Part shown: one piece after another, positions 52,598-62,153 of the stretch | Layout of the letters: each line of letters starts with the position of its first letter | How positions within the stretch are numbered: the first letter of the stretch is position 1 | From: Asaia sp003994335 | Lineage (GTDB): Bacteria > Pseudomonadota > Alphaproteobacteria > Acetobacterales > Acetobacteraceae | Assembly: GCF_037151175.1 (NCBI RefSeq) | Contig: NZ_JBBCOR010000012.1 | Span: forward strand, 1 to 64,000 | Length of the DNA stretch: 64,000 nt | Reading direction: 5' to 3' | Program-made: the position numbers and the translations under genes | The notes under the pieces: generated by a model | The model's database searches: none | Told to the model about the DNA's origin: nothing | The model's input: only the letters and a program-made list of their open reading frames with translations

Positions 52598-53167
52598 GTG
52601 ACACCTAGCAATGATGGGGCGCGCCCTGCTTCGCAATCGGAAGACGCGATCAGGGCGTACGGGACCAGGGGGAGTCAGGGTCGCAAGTTGGCACTGTTCA
52701 GAGCTGGCTCGCTGCTCTCGAGGTCGAGTGGGGGCGCTTTCGCGGCGCTCATGACACTGACGTCCTGTCAGTCACCAGCCAAGCCGTACCTCACCATGGG
52801 CAAGCGCATAGCGGATGCAGGGTTTGTTGCTCATCCGGCCAACACGACGGCTCGCTATGCGATGATGAATTCGCTGCCCCCAGGCGTTATGACTTATCGT
52901 CCGTCTCCGGCTGGGCTAGTTTATCTATATGCAGACCCGATTGGGTGCGGTTGCGTATACATGGGATCGGATGTTGCATTCGTCTACTTGCTGAACTCGT
53001 CGCCTATCGTAAAAAATCAGCATGTGCCAATAAAAAACGTTCCCTCAGTGGCGGAAATGGCCGCCGAGAATAGGCGTGATACGTCAGGCTGGGACTGGAG
53101 TGCCTGGTCTAATCTCGCGGATCCTGGCCCGACGCAGCCCCGTTATGTTAGTGGCGCCGCCTGGTGA
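52598..53167 (+). CDS. Probable lipoprotein of unknown function
   Basis: About 189 residues from GTG at 52598. A TTG at 52688, preceded by GGGGAG, gives a neater signal peptide (LALFRAGSLLSRSSGGAFAALMTLTSC), so the true start may be there. The lipobox LTSC marks lipid attachment. The mature part contains LYADPIGCGCVYMGSDVAFVYLLNSS and ends in Trp-rich sequence (SGWDWSAWSNLADPG). I do not recognise the family. It follows the flgI-flgJ-flgN-like genes directly and is convergent with the DUF6468 gene. Confidence 0.7.
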   Translation: MTPSNDGARPASQSEDAIRAYGTRGSQGRKLALFRAGSLLSRSSGGAFAALMTLTSCQSPAKPYLTMGKRIADAGFVAHPANTTARYAMMNSLPPGVMTYRPSPAGLVYLYADPIGCGCVYMGSDVAFVYLLNSSPIVKNQHVPIKNVPSVAEMAAENRRDTSGWDWSAWSNLADPGPTQPRYVSGAAW

Positions 53168-53182
53168 TATCGTCCCGCTGAG

Positions 53183-53785
53183 TTATTCGCCCAGGAATTT
53201 ACTGCTCAGGCGCTGTCGTGCGCTTCGATGAACGGGCTTCGGCTTGTCCAGATTTGAGGAGATGGCGGCCGCAGGATGGGGAACCCGTGAAAGCGTATCG
53301 CTCGTTTGAGGTTGTTCCGCCTGGGCTTCAGGAGTTTCTGTGGCGCTATCGGCCGAATCATCGTCATCGTGCAGAATGGGTGTCTCGATCTTTCGAAGCA
53401 TATCCAGTTTGATATCGGAAGCGTCTTCTAGGAGCTTTCCAAGCGCCTGCTCGCTTGTCTCCGCCTGTCTCGTGAGCACGCTCAGTTGCTCGGCCTTCGA
53501 GTCTGCTTTGTCGACGAGGGTATCGAGTTCACCGCCCACAATCTTAGCCTGCTCGATGGTCCGGCTTAAGGGGCGGCCGCTGACCTGACCTGCCACGCGC
53601 AGCTTTTCGACGCCATCATGGGCGTTCTTTATACTGGTTTCGAGCTTCTCGATAAGTTTGATCAGGCTGGCTCTGTCGCTCTTCAGAGCCGAGAGCGTTT
53701 TGCTTATGTGGAAGTTATAGGCGATGCCCAGCAGGAGCAGGACGGATAGAGCTGCTTCTATGAACACCTGGATCTGAGCGAGCAT
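53183..53785 (-). CDS. DUF6468-type membrane-anchored protein of the fliL-fliM operon
   Basis: 200 residues. One N-terminal membrane helix (VFIEAALSVLLLLGIAYNFHI), then a long coiled coil (LIKLIEKLETSIKNAHDGVEKLR, ELDTLVDKADSKAEQLSVLTRQAE), then an acidic and proline-rich tail with a basic end. This layout and the place directly after fliM match a family found in many alphaproteobacterial fliL-fliM operons. Its function is unknown; a cytoplasmic rod beside the switch complex is a plausible guess. Confidence 0.75.
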   Translation of the reverse strand: MLAQIQVFIEAALSVLLLLGIAYNFHISKTLSALKSDRASLIKLIEKLETSIKNAHDGVEKLRVAGQVSGRPLSRTIEQAKIVGGELDTLVDKADSKAEQLSVLTRQAETSEQALGKLLEDASDIKLDMLRKIETPILHDDDDSADSATETPEAQAEQPQTSDTLSRVPHPAAAISSNLDKPKPVHRSARQRLSSKFLGE

Positions 53786-53836
53786 CGACGTTCAAGCCTC
53801 CATCACTTTCTTATTTTCCTTAGCGCTCACGGGGGA

Positions 53837-54976
53837 TTAGACCGTCGCTCGCGGTTCGGAAGGTACGTCGCTTGGGTTGTGAATGTGGGGACTATCTTCC
53901 GGGACAAGCCTGTGGTCAATCTTGACGGCCGCCTTTCCTGAGGACTGACCAAGATGACCCTCGAATAGAGTTGTCTGATTGCATTGTAGAGTGACAGGCA
54001 GCGTATTTTTCACCTTGTGAGGGAAGACAAGCTGCGTGCCTGGCTTCATCTTGAGCAATGTGGAAAGAGGGACGGTCTGTTCCTCCAGAACGGCCAATAT
54101 CTCGGCATCTGTCTCCATGATCTCGGAGATCAGATGGTTCTCCCACACTGAATCGCGCCCAAACCGCTCTCCCATGAATTGCTGGGAGAGGAGGTCGCGC
54201 ACGGGTTCAAGGGTCGCATAGGGAATGACGAGGTCCATATTGCCGGTCCTGTCTTCCATATCGATATGCATTTTAGATGTGACAACCGCATTCGAGGCTC
54301 GAGCGATGGCCGCAAACCGCGAACTCACTTCAAGCCGCTCGAATACGAGATCAACCTGACACACCGGACTGAATGCGATCGACAACTCTCTCAATGTGAG
54401 CGTCATGAGTTTTTCTATGAGGGTACGTTCTATCGCGGTATGAGGCCGACCCTCGGTGCCCGAATGTCCCTTGCCGCGCGGCCCCCCCATGAGGATATCG
54501 ATGATAGAGTAGGCCAGTGCCGAGTCTATGACGATAAGGCCATAATTTTCCCACTGCACAGCTTTGAACACTGCGAAGAGCGAGGATGAGGGTACGCTGT
54601 TAACATAATCGCCAAAACACATGGAGCGCGTATACTCCATCGTGATTTCGACATTGTCATTCGTGAAGTTTCTGAGGCCCGTTGTCAGGAGCCTCACGAG
54701 CCGGTCCAGAACGATCTCGAGCATAGGCATGCGCTCATAGGCGACAAACCCGGCTCTGATGACGCGCTCCATGCCACTCTCGTGGCGCTCGGGCAGGTCG
54801 CTGAATGCGCCTCCAAGAAGGTTATCGATCTCGGACTGATCGAGCATTTCGCTTAATGTCTCGTCCGGTGAAAAATCATTGGGGACATCATTAAAATAGT
54901 CGCTGCTGAAGTCACTTGTAGAAGCAGCGCTCTCTGAGCCGGGGGCGGGCGGTATATGATCTTCTCTGGGAGGCAT
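53837..54976 (-). CDS. fliM: Flagellar motor switch protein FliM
   Basis: 379 residues. The CheY-binding peptide, normally at the extreme N-terminus (LSQxEIDxLL), appears as LDQSEIDNLLGG at about 45-56 behind a 44-residue acidic extension. The middle domain (about 75-270) and the C-terminal SpoA domain follow (PLSTLLKMKPGTQLVFPHKVKNTLPVTLQCNQTTLFEGHLGQSSGKAAVKI). FliM receives CheY-P and changes rotation. It is 49 bp after fliL and 51 bp before the DUF6468 gene. Confidence 0.96.
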   Translation of the reverse strand: MPPREDHIPPAPGSESAASTSDFSSDYFNDVPNDFSPDETLSEMLDQSEIDNLLGGAFSDLPERHESGMERVIRAGFVAYERMPMLEIVLDRLVRLLTTGLRNFTNDNVEITMEYTRSMCFGDYVNSVPSSSLFAVFKAVQWENYGLIVIDSALAYSIIDILMGGPRGKGHSGTEGRPHTAIERTLIEKLMTLTLRELSIAFSPVCQVDLVFERLEVSSRFAAIARASNAVVTSKMHIDMEDRTGNMDLVIPYATLEPVRDLLSQQFMGERFGRDSVWENHLISEIMETDAEILAVLEEQTVPLSTLLKMKPGTQLVFPHKVKNTLPVTLQCNQTTLFEGHLGQSSGKAAVKIDHRLVPEDSPHIHNPSDVPSEPRATV

Positions 54977-55025
54977 GACGCGACTCTACCTGGATATAGG
55001 GGCTCTGTAGATATGCAAATTTGCC

Positions 55026-55559
55026 TTATTGGATGAGGAATTCGGTGATGTAGAAGTTCGTGATGTTCAGAGGCGCGATCTCGATGCGCAGACGTCTCAG
55101 CAGTGTCTCACGGAGCCTGTATACGCCATTGCCTCTTATTTCCTGTGGGCGTGTCTCATGCAGATACGTCTGGAAAATATCCTGGATCTGCGGAATGTAC
55201 CGGCGCAGGGACGCCTCATTTTGTACGCCCGCAATCTCAACTCGCGCCGTCATCTTGACGTATACGGGGCGTCCTTCGCCGTTATCGAGGCTTGAGATGA
55301 TCGATGGCACGGCCAGAATGGTTGTTTGTGTGGGAGCCTGACCTGCAGGATCTGCCGAATCCTTGTGAGAAAATAGCCAGCCCTTATGGATCGCAAAGTA
55401 GCCCGCGCCCCCAATGGTCAATAGCAACACCAACGAAGAGACGATGAGAATGAGACGTTTGCGTTTTGGTTGAGCCGTCTTTCCGAGCCGATCCTCCCCA
55501 ACAATATTGATGTCGAGATCATCGTTCGCACGGGAGTCACTCATTTGTTTATTGCTCAC
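55026..55559 (-). CDS. fliL: Stator-associated basal body protein FliL
   Basis: 177 residues; an ATG five codons in is an alternative start. A short cytoplasmic N-terminus, one membrane helix (LILIVSSLVLLLTIGGAGYFAI) and a periplasmic domain ending in LRETLLRRLRIEIAPLNITNFYITEFLIQ, the FliL C-terminal pattern (NxxFTxFVIQ-like). FliL supports stator function. First gene of fliL-fliM-DUF6468. Confidence 0.93.
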   Translation of the reverse strand: MSNKQMSDSRANDDLDINIVGEDRLGKTAQPKRKRLILIVSSLVLLLTIGGAGYFAIHKGWLFSHKDSADPAGQAPTQTTILAVPSIISSLDNGEGRPVYVKMTARVEIAGVQNEASLRRYIPQIQDIFQTYLHETRPQEIRGNGVYRLRETLLRRLRIEIAPLNITNFYITEFLIQ

Positions 55560-55700
55560 CTTCTTCGGGCGTTAGTTTGGTCGAGGGGCGCAGGCGCGTG
55601 ACATTAAGGGAGCCACGCACGCGTACAAAAGTATCGACTCCGAGAGTACGCATGACGTAACGCGGGAAGCTCCGCATAACGCTAAAAGCGCGGCCTCGAC

Positions 55701-55720
55701 GTGACACCTTACGGTGTCAC
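55701..55720. terminator. Hairpin downstream of flgE
   Basis: GTGACACC-TTAC-GGTGTCAC is a perfect 8-bp stem with a four-base loop between flgE and fliL. There is no adjoining T tract, so it may be a rho-independent-like pause, an RNA-stability hairpin, or an operator. Confidence 0.45.
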
Positions 55721-55756
55721 GGGCGTGGCCATAAGCGAAGCTTCGAAGCCCCGTGG

Positions 55757-57475
55757 TTACTGCTTCATGGCAATCGTCGCTTGCAACAGCGTATCAGCAG
55801 TGGTGATGACCTTAGTGTTTGCAGAATAAGCTTCCTGCGCCACGATCAGTGCAGAGAGATCACTCGTGAGATTTGTCGTTGAGGATTCCGTATAGCCGAC
55901 GGAAAGCGTCCCCGTCCCGTTGGCGCCCACAGTACCGATGGCGGGATTGCCCGATGCGGAGGTTGCCGTATAGGCTTGCCCGTCCACCGCATTAAGACCA
56001 TTTACATTGGCGAAGTTGGCAAGAGCAATTTTTCCGACGAGCTGTGACGCGCCGTTGCTGAACTGAGCCATGACCGAACCATCGCCCTGTATCTGCACAC
56101 CCTGATAGGTGCCCGTGCCGATGCTATCGGATGTCAATGCCGTTGTATCCAGACCGAGCGAACTCGATGTGGAGAGGAGCGGGCTAGCTGCGTTGGTCAT
56201 GTTTGGAAGATTGACCGTGTAAGCCTGCCCGTTAATTGTCGCGGAGAGGCTGGTCGGAGGCGAATTTGCTGTCCCATTGGCATTGAAGGTAATTGAACTC
56301 GAAGCGCTCAGCGCGGCGCCAGTTGACGAGTTTATCGCCGAGACACTCCATGTCGGGGGGGAGGCGGATGTCTGTGACCAGCGTAGCGAGACGGGTGTGC
56401 CAGAGACCTCGATTGGCGATGTCATGTAGCTCTGATTTGAGCCGGTCGTGGTTCCGATCTGCGCGCTATTTTCAGTCAGCGTTGCATTTGCGCTGTCTAG
56501 CGTCAGGCTCGAGACTGCACTCTTACTGGCCGTCCCTGTAGACTGCGCCATGATCGTTCCACTCGTTCCGCCAATGGTGCCGAGGGAGAGATTGATCGTC
56601 TGGGTGGAGTTCGTGCCGTAGGAGGCCGTGATCGGCAAGGTAACGGCAGCGCCGCTCGCCGTTGATCCAACGGCCGCCCCGGTCGAATCAGTCACGCTTG
56701 CCAGCGTGCCGTTGCTGTTAAAGGTGACGTTATAGGTGTTGTTCGCCTGATTGATTGCCCCGGTGCCATCCGCGTCGTACGCGCTCGCGGTCCAGACCAA
56801 GGGATTGGTTGTGCTTTGCGACCAGGTAAGCGCTACGTGATGCTGGGTTGCGTTCGCATCGTAGACTGTCACTGGAGCCGTCGTGTAGGTTTGCGCATCG
56901 GCGGCGGTGTAATTTGCCGTGTTTGCCGGCATCGTCCCTACCGTTGCGGTAAGGGTGAGCGTGTTCGTCTGGGGCGGACGATAAGCCACGTTTCCGACAT
57001 TAATCTGTGTCACAGTCGTTCCGAGTTGGCCGGAAGACGGATCGACCATGTAGCCGTCCATATAGTAGCCGCTCGTATTAACTAGATAGCCCTGGTTATT
57101 TTGGGAAAACTCGCCGTTCCGGGTGAAATAGCTTTGGTTGGAAAACTGCGTCGTGCTTGTGCTGCTCGCTCCGGTCGCTTTCGAGACAACGAATAGTCCG
57201 TTTCCAGAAATGGCCGAGGAAAGGCTGTTGCTGCTGCTTGTCGGTGTTCCCTGATCGTCAACGTGCTGCACGGTGATTGCAGAAACTGAATCCGAGACGT
57301 CTGCGGAAGCTGTGTTGCCTATCAAGGAACCCGCGACGAAATTCTGAAACGCTGTCGTATCGGCCTTATATCCAACAGTCTGGCTGTTTGCGATGTTGTT
57401 GCTCAAATTCGTAAAGGCAGTCGACTGCGCGTTTATGCCGCTGACAGCCGTCGTGAGCGCATTGAATACTGACAT
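55757..57475 (-). CDS. flgE: Flagellar hook protein FlgE
   Basis: 572 residues, longer than the 400-residue enteric form. N-terminus MSVFNALTTAVSGINAQSTAFTNLSNNIANSQTVGYKAD and the C-terminal LSALIVAQEAYSANTKVITTADTLLQATIAMKQ are hook signatures. The exposed D2 region (about 168-435) contains two similar lobes (YDANATQHHVALTWSQSTTNPL and VSLRWSQTSASPPTW) and is almost the same module as that inside the DUF1217 protein at 41853. GAGGA precedes the ATG. Confidence 0.96.
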   Translation of the reverse strand: MSVFNALTTAVSGINAQSTAFTNLSNNIANSQTVGYKADTTAFQNFVAGSLIGNTASADVSDSVSAITVQHVDDQGTPTSSSNSLSSAISGNGLFVVSKATGASSTSTTQFSNQSYFTRNGEFSQNNQGYLVNTSGYYMDGYMVDPSSGQLGTTVTQINVGNVAYRPPQTNTLTLTATVGTMPANTANYTAADAQTYTTAPVTVYDANATQHHVALTWSQSTTNPLVWTASAYDADGTGAINQANNTYNVTFNSNGTLASVTDSTGAAVGSTASGAAVTLPITASYGTNSTQTINLSLGTIGGTSGTIMAQSTGTASKSAVSSLTLDSANATLTENSAQIGTTTGSNQSYMTSPIEVSGTPVSLRWSQTSASPPTWSVSAINSSTGAALSASSSITFNANGTANSPPTSLSATINGQAYTVNLPNMTNAASPLLSTSSSLGLDTTALTSDSIGTGTYQGVQIQGDGSVMAQFSNGASQLVGKIALANFANVNGLNAVDGQAYTATSASGNPAIGTVGANGTGTLSVGYTESSTTNLTSDLSALIVAQEAYSANTKVITTADTLLQATIAMKQ

Positions 57476-57976
57476 TGGGTGTCCTCGACCTTTGTGCCGC
57501 GGGCTGCTTCGCCTGCCGCTATGGGCATTAAATACGAAACATCCAAATGTTAAATGAACGAGACAAGATAAAAATGCACAACGCCTTAGGCGGATCGGCG
57601 GCAGTCGGCCCGAGCTGAGAGCGCGGACAGCAACATTTTCCGAGCGACATGAAGCCTAGCGGCACATTGGGTAGCACGCGCTGACGGAAACGCAAGCTTT
57701 GTTACGATGTTTTTCCCGATGTCCGGCGACGGCGCATACCGAGTGCGGTAGAGGCGGAAATCTGCCGAGTCCTGGCCCCGAAATGCGCCAAATGAGGACA
57801 ATAAACCTTTCGTTAACCATTTGCACGAACATATGAGTTGACCGGTAGAAGGCCGGTTCATCTGGGAGTCGCGTCAAAGTCGGCGCTATTAAACTGATCT
57901 TCACCTATGTGGCTTAGGGTCCGCATTGACCAGCCCTCCCTCAATTTTTGACAGCCTATCTCCGGAGTAAGAATCG
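57476..57976. other. Divergent intergenic region between flgE and the PAS receptor
   Basis: 501 bp without a convincing gene. The left 70 bp, AT-rich around GTTAAATG, is the likely flgE promoter region. The right 100 bp leads to the receptor gene (GGAG before its ATG) and contains a small ACCGG/CCGGT hairpin near 57840-57860. No promoter consensus is clear. Confidence 0.5.
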
Positions 57977-59296
57977 ATGCTCAAGTCGTGGCCTGGTGGC
58001 TGGGCGGATGCCAAAGCCAAGCTCAATGCGCTTGACCGTGCGCTGGCATTCATCGAATTTGATATCAACGGCATTATTTTGAATGCAAATGAGAATTTTT
58101 GCGAAGCGATGGGGTATCGTCTCGATGAAATTATGGGGCGGCATCACAGGCTTTTTGTCGATGCCGCTTACTCTGCAAGCGCTGACTACGCCTCATTTTG
58201 GCGTGGGCTAGCCCAGGGCGTTTTTTGCACTCAGGAATGTGTCCGGATTTCGAAGAGTGGATCTGAAGTGTTGCTTCAGGCAAGCTACAATCCGGTCAGA
58301 GATGTGTCCGGTAAGGTTTACAAAGTCGTCAAGGTTGCGGCCGTCATCACGGGACGCGTTCGGGCGATCGACGATGTCGGCAAGGGATTGGCGCGTCTGG
58401 CGGATAATATCCTGAGTTTTCGCCTCAATGGCGAGATCGATCCCACATACGAGAAGCTGCGGGAGGATTTCAACAGGGCGATCGCCAAGTTAGATATAAC
58501 TCTCGGGGGCGTTGCTGCCTCGGTGGGGACCGTTGCGAACGGCGCGAATGAGATCGTTGTCGCATCAAATGATCTCGCACAGAGAACGGAAATCCAGGCA
58601 GGGAATCTCGAGCGCACTGCGGTTACGTTGAACCAGATTACAGCGCGCGTGTCGCAGGGGGCCGATAGTGCCAAAGCTGCTGCTGCGTCAGCATCATCGG
58701 CAAGGGGAGAGGCCTTGGCGGCGAGCAAAATCGTCGATGATGCGGTTGTCGCGATGGAACGAATGCGCGAGGCATCGAAGTCGATATCGCAGATCACAGG
58801 AATGATCGAGCAGATTGCATTTCAGACCAATCTGCTGGCGCTGAATGCGGCGGTCGAGGCGGCGCGTGCGGGTGAAGCCGGGCGAGGTTTTTCCGTCGTG
58901 GCTACCGAAGTTCGTGCGCTCGCCGAGCGATCCGCAAAGGCCTCTCAGGAGATACGTGTCCTCATCTCCGAAAGCACGGCCCACGTGGATCGTGGCGCGG
59001 GTCTCATTGTCGATGCAGGTTCCGCTTTGGGCGGGATTGTCGAGCGTATATCCGGAATTGACGGTCTTCTCTCAGAGATCGCTGTCGGGTCAGAGGACCA
59101 GGCTGAGGGCCTCGGGCAGGTGAACCAGGCGGTCGGACAACTTGATCGCGTCACTCAACAAAACGCGGCGATGGTTGAGGAGGCAACTGCGGCGGCAAAT
59201 AGCCTCGGCGTTGAAGCGGGTCGCCTGAAGGGGCTTGTGGCGGAGTTCACCCTCAGCGAGGCTGTTCCTGGTAAGGCGCCGGCCATCGCAGCTTAG
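57977..59296 (+). CDS. Soluble PAS-domain methyl-accepting chemotaxis protein
   Basis: 439 residues, no membrane helix. An N-terminal PAS domain (about 15-125: FIEFDINGIILNANENFCEAMGYRLDEIMGRHHRLFVD) of the type that often binds haem or flavin, though no specific cofactor residue can be named. The MCP signalling domain follows (IEQIAFQTNLLALNAAVEAARAGEAGRGFSVVATEVRALAERSA). The C-terminus ends GKAPAIAA with no tethering pentapeptide. A likely energy or redox taxis receptor. GGAG precedes the ATG. Confidence 0.94.
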   Translation: MLKSWPGGWADAKAKLNALDRALAFIEFDINGIILNANENFCEAMGYRLDEIMGRHHRLFVDAAYSASADYASFWRGLAQGVFCTQECVRISKSGSEVLLQASYNPVRDVSGKVYKVVKVAAVITGRVRAIDDVGKGLARLADNILSFRLNGEIDPTYEKLREDFNRAIAKLDITLGGVAASVGTVANGANEIVVASNDLAQRTEIQAGNLERTAVTLNQITARVSQGADSAKAAAASASSARGEALAASKIVDDAVVAMERMREASKSISQITGMIEQIAFQTNLLALNAAVEAARAGEAGRGFSVVATEVRALAERSAKASQEIRVLISESTAHVDRGAGLIVDAGSALGGIVERISGIDGLLSEIAVGSEDQAEGLGQVNQAVGQLDRVTQQNAAMVEEATAAANSLGVEAGRLKGLVAEFTLSEAVPGKAPAIAA

Positions 59297-59307
59297 GGCC
59301 TGTATAA

Positions 59308-59336
59308 GGCGCCTGGCCATAACATGGCGAGGCGCC
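59308..59336 (+). terminator. Strong hairpin after the PAS receptor gene
   Basis: GGCGCCT (59308-59314) pairs with AGGCGCC (59330-59336), continued by GCCAT/ATGGC around a small loop. It lies 11 bp after the stop codon. A T tract is missing, so termination efficiency is uncertain. Confidence 0.6.
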
Positions 59337-59480
59337 CCCTGCTCGAAGATCGTCTGGAAACCTTTCTGAAACCATTTGTCCTTACGAACTGCGTTATAAG
59401 TTACAAACCCCGTGAAGATAGGCCTTTTTATCCTGGTCCATCCTGGATGATTTCCGCCTTCCTCTGCTGACTGGACTCCT

Positions 59481-61049
59481 ATGAACCTCCTGGCATCCCT
59501 CTCTATTGCTACGGGTAGTCTCAGTGTCATTGAGGCACAGTACGCAGTGACCGCCAATAACGTGGCGAATGCGAACACAACTGGATATGTGCGCGAAACA
59601 GCCGCGACACTCTCCTCCGTGGCTGCGGGCTTCGGAACCGGGGTGCGGATCGGCAACACGCAACTCGCAATCAATCAGGCCTTGCAGGCGTCACTTTACC
59701 AGCAGAATGCTCAGGCATCATCCTACACGGTGATGAGTAATTCGCTTGCCTCTGTCTCATCCATACAAGGCTCGACATCGGCGGATTCAGGGAGTACGTC
59801 TTCGCTTTCAGATCAGCTCGGAAATTTGCAGAGCGCGCTCATTTCGTTGACCTCGACGCCGACACAGAGCGCCTCCCAGACTGCTGTCATCAATAAGGCA
59901 TCAGCGTTGACAACGACGGTTCAGACCCTCGCTTCGACCTATGCATCACAGCGTCAAGCGGCAGCAGATGGGGTTGTGTCGGACGTTTCCTCGATCAACT
60001 CTGGCCTCACCCAGATCGGGGCGCTGTCTCAACAGATCATCAAGTTCAAAAGTCTGGGTCAGAATACGGCAGATCTCGAAAATCAACGTCTCGGCGTGAT
60101 GTCAGACCTGTCCTCAGAACTGAGCGTCTCGTTTTCGACCAAGGCCAATGGCGATATGATCGTGCGTACGGCGGACGGCACACAATTGCCGACAAGGCCG
60201 GACCAGATTGGGCAAGACGATGCGACACAGACATTGCCCAGCTCTACGTGGCCGCTTTCGACATCGAGCGCGACCCTTTCGAGCAGTTCTTACTACAGCG
60301 CTCAGAACAGCAATTCCTCTATACCGGGGATCACGCTTTCCGGTCAGGATATCACGTCCAGCCTCACGGGGGGTAGTATCGGGGGCAATATTGCCTTGCG
60401 CGATACTGTCTACCCTCAGATGCAGGCTCAGCTGGACTCATTCTCATACACGGTGATGAACCGGTTCAGCAGCGCAGGGCTCCCGTTATTCGTTACGAGT
60501 TCCGATGCGGGTGCCTCCAGCTCACTTCAAGGCAGTGATCTGACCAAGCCTGTTCCGCAGGGGATTGTCGGGCTGTCCTCTTCGCTGAGTGTTAACAGCG
60601 TCTACAGCAACGATCCGTCCCAGCTCACGACTACGACCAACAGTGACGGGACCACAAGCACTGGCGTCACCACAACTGTCAGCAACGTGCTGACAGTAGG
60701 ATTTGGTTCAGACCCCTCAGACGTGAACGGTACGCTTGCAGCACCATCTACTAATCTTGGTCCTGCCGGGTCTCTCTCGACCGGCTATACCGGTAACCAG
60801 GGACTTCTGGCCCTCTCTGCCGCCCTGACTTCCAATCAGGGGGCAACGATCGCGGCAGCGAGTTCCGGCGTCACCTCGAGCACCGCGGTGGTCACCCTGC
60901 TGCAGACCAAGGTTGCTGACGTTTCCGGCGTCAATGTGAATGATGAGATGGCGAAGACGGTCGCTCTTCAGAATGCCTACACGGCCAATGCGAAGATAAT
61001 TTCCACCGTCCAAACCATGTTCAACGCACTCTTGTCCGCAATCCAGTAA
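59481..61049 (+). CDS. flgK: Hook-filament junction protein FlgK
   Basis: 522 residues, close to the usual size. N-terminus LLASLSIATGSLSVIEAQYAVTANNVANANTTGYVRETA is the axial D0 motif. The second conserved region includes NQRLGVMSDLSSELSVSFSTKANGDMIVRTADGTQL, and the C-terminus ends LQNAYTANAKIISTVQTMFNALLSAIQ. FlgK joins hook and filament. flgL follows 18 bp downstream. Confidence 0.95.
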   Translation: MNLLASLSIATGSLSVIEAQYAVTANNVANANTTGYVRETAATLSSVAAGFGTGVRIGNTQLAINQALQASLYQQNAQASSYTVMSNSLASVSSIQGSTSADSGSTSSLSDQLGNLQSALISLTSTPTQSASQTAVINKASALTTTVQTLASTYASQRQAAADGVVSDVSSINSGLTQIGALSQQIIKFKSLGQNTADLENQRLGVMSDLSSELSVSFSTKANGDMIVRTADGTQLPTRPDQIGQDDATQTLPSSTWPLSTSSATLSSSSYYSAQNSNSSIPGITLSGQDITSSLTGGSIGGNIALRDTVYPQMQAQLDSFSYTVMNRFSSAGLPLFVTSSDAGASSSLQGSDLTKPVPQGIVGLSSSLSVNSVYSNDPSQLTTTTNSDGTTSTGVTTTVSNVLTVGFGSDPSDVNGTLAAPSTNLGPAGSLSTGYTGNQGLLALSAALTSNQGATIAAASSGVTSSTAVVTLLQTKVADVSGVNVNDEMAKTVALQNAYTANAKIISTVQTMFNALLSAIQ

Positions 61050-61067
61050 GCGTTTCGGGGAACTCTC

Positions 61068-62153
61068 ATGAGCAGTTCGATAGGCCAGTTCGGAGGGTCG
61101 GCTCTCTCCCTGATCCTCGAAGCGAGCGTCAAGGATCTCAACGCGCAGCAGGAGGTGGCTACGTGGCAAAGTAGCACCGGAATCACCGGGGCCACTTATG
61201 CTGATCTCGGGTCGTCACGATCGACGGTGCTTAGCCTTACTCCCAAGGTTACCCAGGTCGAAGCCTGGCAGTCGAATATCACAAACGCGCAGAGCACGCT
61301 CTCTGTGACTGCGACGGGCCTGAATCAGCTCGTTTCCCTTGCTCAGACGCTTTCGACCAATCTGCTCGGGATTTCAGGGACCGCGACGACGAGTCAGGTT
61401 GCCGCAGCGTCTTCCTCCGCGACGAGTGCGCTCGCGAGTCTGAAAACTGTCCTCAACACCAGCGACGGTGCGAATTACGTGTTTGCCGGGACAGATAGCA
61501 ACACGGCACCTATCAAAGGGAGTGGCACGCTTTCATCCAGCAGTTTGGCGGAACAAATTGCCGCAAGCGTCCAGTCGCTCAACGGGACAAATGCCAGTGC
61601 GGTCTTCTCCCAGGCGACCACACTTGCCGGGTCTACTGACCAAGCGCTCACGGTATTCTCGGCGTCCCTTTCCGTATCGCCTTCGCAGGCAGTGTCCAAT
61701 CAGCGGGCGATTATGAGTGGAACCAATGGGACAACGAGTTTCGGCATCGTGGCGACGCAGTCCTCAACGACTTCGTCAAGCTCGGACAACTCCACCGGTT
61801 CCCCCATCAGGGATCTGATGCGCGACTTGATGGCAGTTTCCTCCATGAGTGGAATGTCGTCCAACACACCTGGCTTTTCGGATCTTGCAAAACAACTCTA
61901 TGCGTCCCTCGGTACGACCATCAGCCAATTAACGGAGCAGGAGGGGGCGGTCGGCGCCACGCAAAACAGCCTTACAGCGCAGTCGACCCTTCTGACGGGG
62001 GTGTCCTCCATGCTACAGACGCAGCTGGGGGACGCACGGAATGCTGACATGGCCACGGTCGCGACTAATGCCGCGAATATCAAGACAGCACTGAATGCTT
62101 CATACATCCTGATTTCCAACATGAAGGGCATGACGCTCGCGGATTATTTGTGA
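61068..62153 (+). CDS. flgL: Hook-filament junction protein FlgL
   Basis: 361 residues beginning SSIGQFGGSALSLILEASVKDLNAQQEVATWQ and ending in an axial C-terminal helix (LQTQLGDARNADMATVATNAANIKTALNASYILISNMKGMTLADYL). The centre is Ser/Thr-rich. This is the flagellin-like junction protein adjacent to FlgK. The enteric-type start (MRIST) is not seen, so it is a divergent family member; the flgK-flgL order supports the call. It shares one base with the following glycosyltransferase gene. Confidence 0.88.
   Translation: MSSSIGQFGGSALSLILEASVKDLNAQQEVATWQSSTGITGATYADLGSSRSTVLSLTPKVTQVEAWQSNITNAQSTLSVTATGLNQLVSLAQTLSTNLLGISGTATTSQVAAASSSATSALASLKTVLNTSDGANYVFAGTDSNTAPIKGSGTLSSSSLAEQIAASVQSLNGTNASAVFSQATTLAGSTDQALTVFSASLSVSPSQAVSNQRAIMSGTNGTTSFGIVATQSSTTSSSSDNSTGSPIRDLMRDLMAVSSMSGMSSNTPGFSDLAKQLYASLGTTISQLTEQEGAVGATQNSLTAQSTLLTGVSSMLQTQLGDARNADMATVATNAANIKTALNASYILISNMKGMTLADYL

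Noticed and set aside
55757..57475. Ser/Thr-rich internal repeats in FlgE as a DNA repeat
   Set aside because: Similarity between lobes is at the protein level only and reflects domain structure, not a nucleotide repeat.
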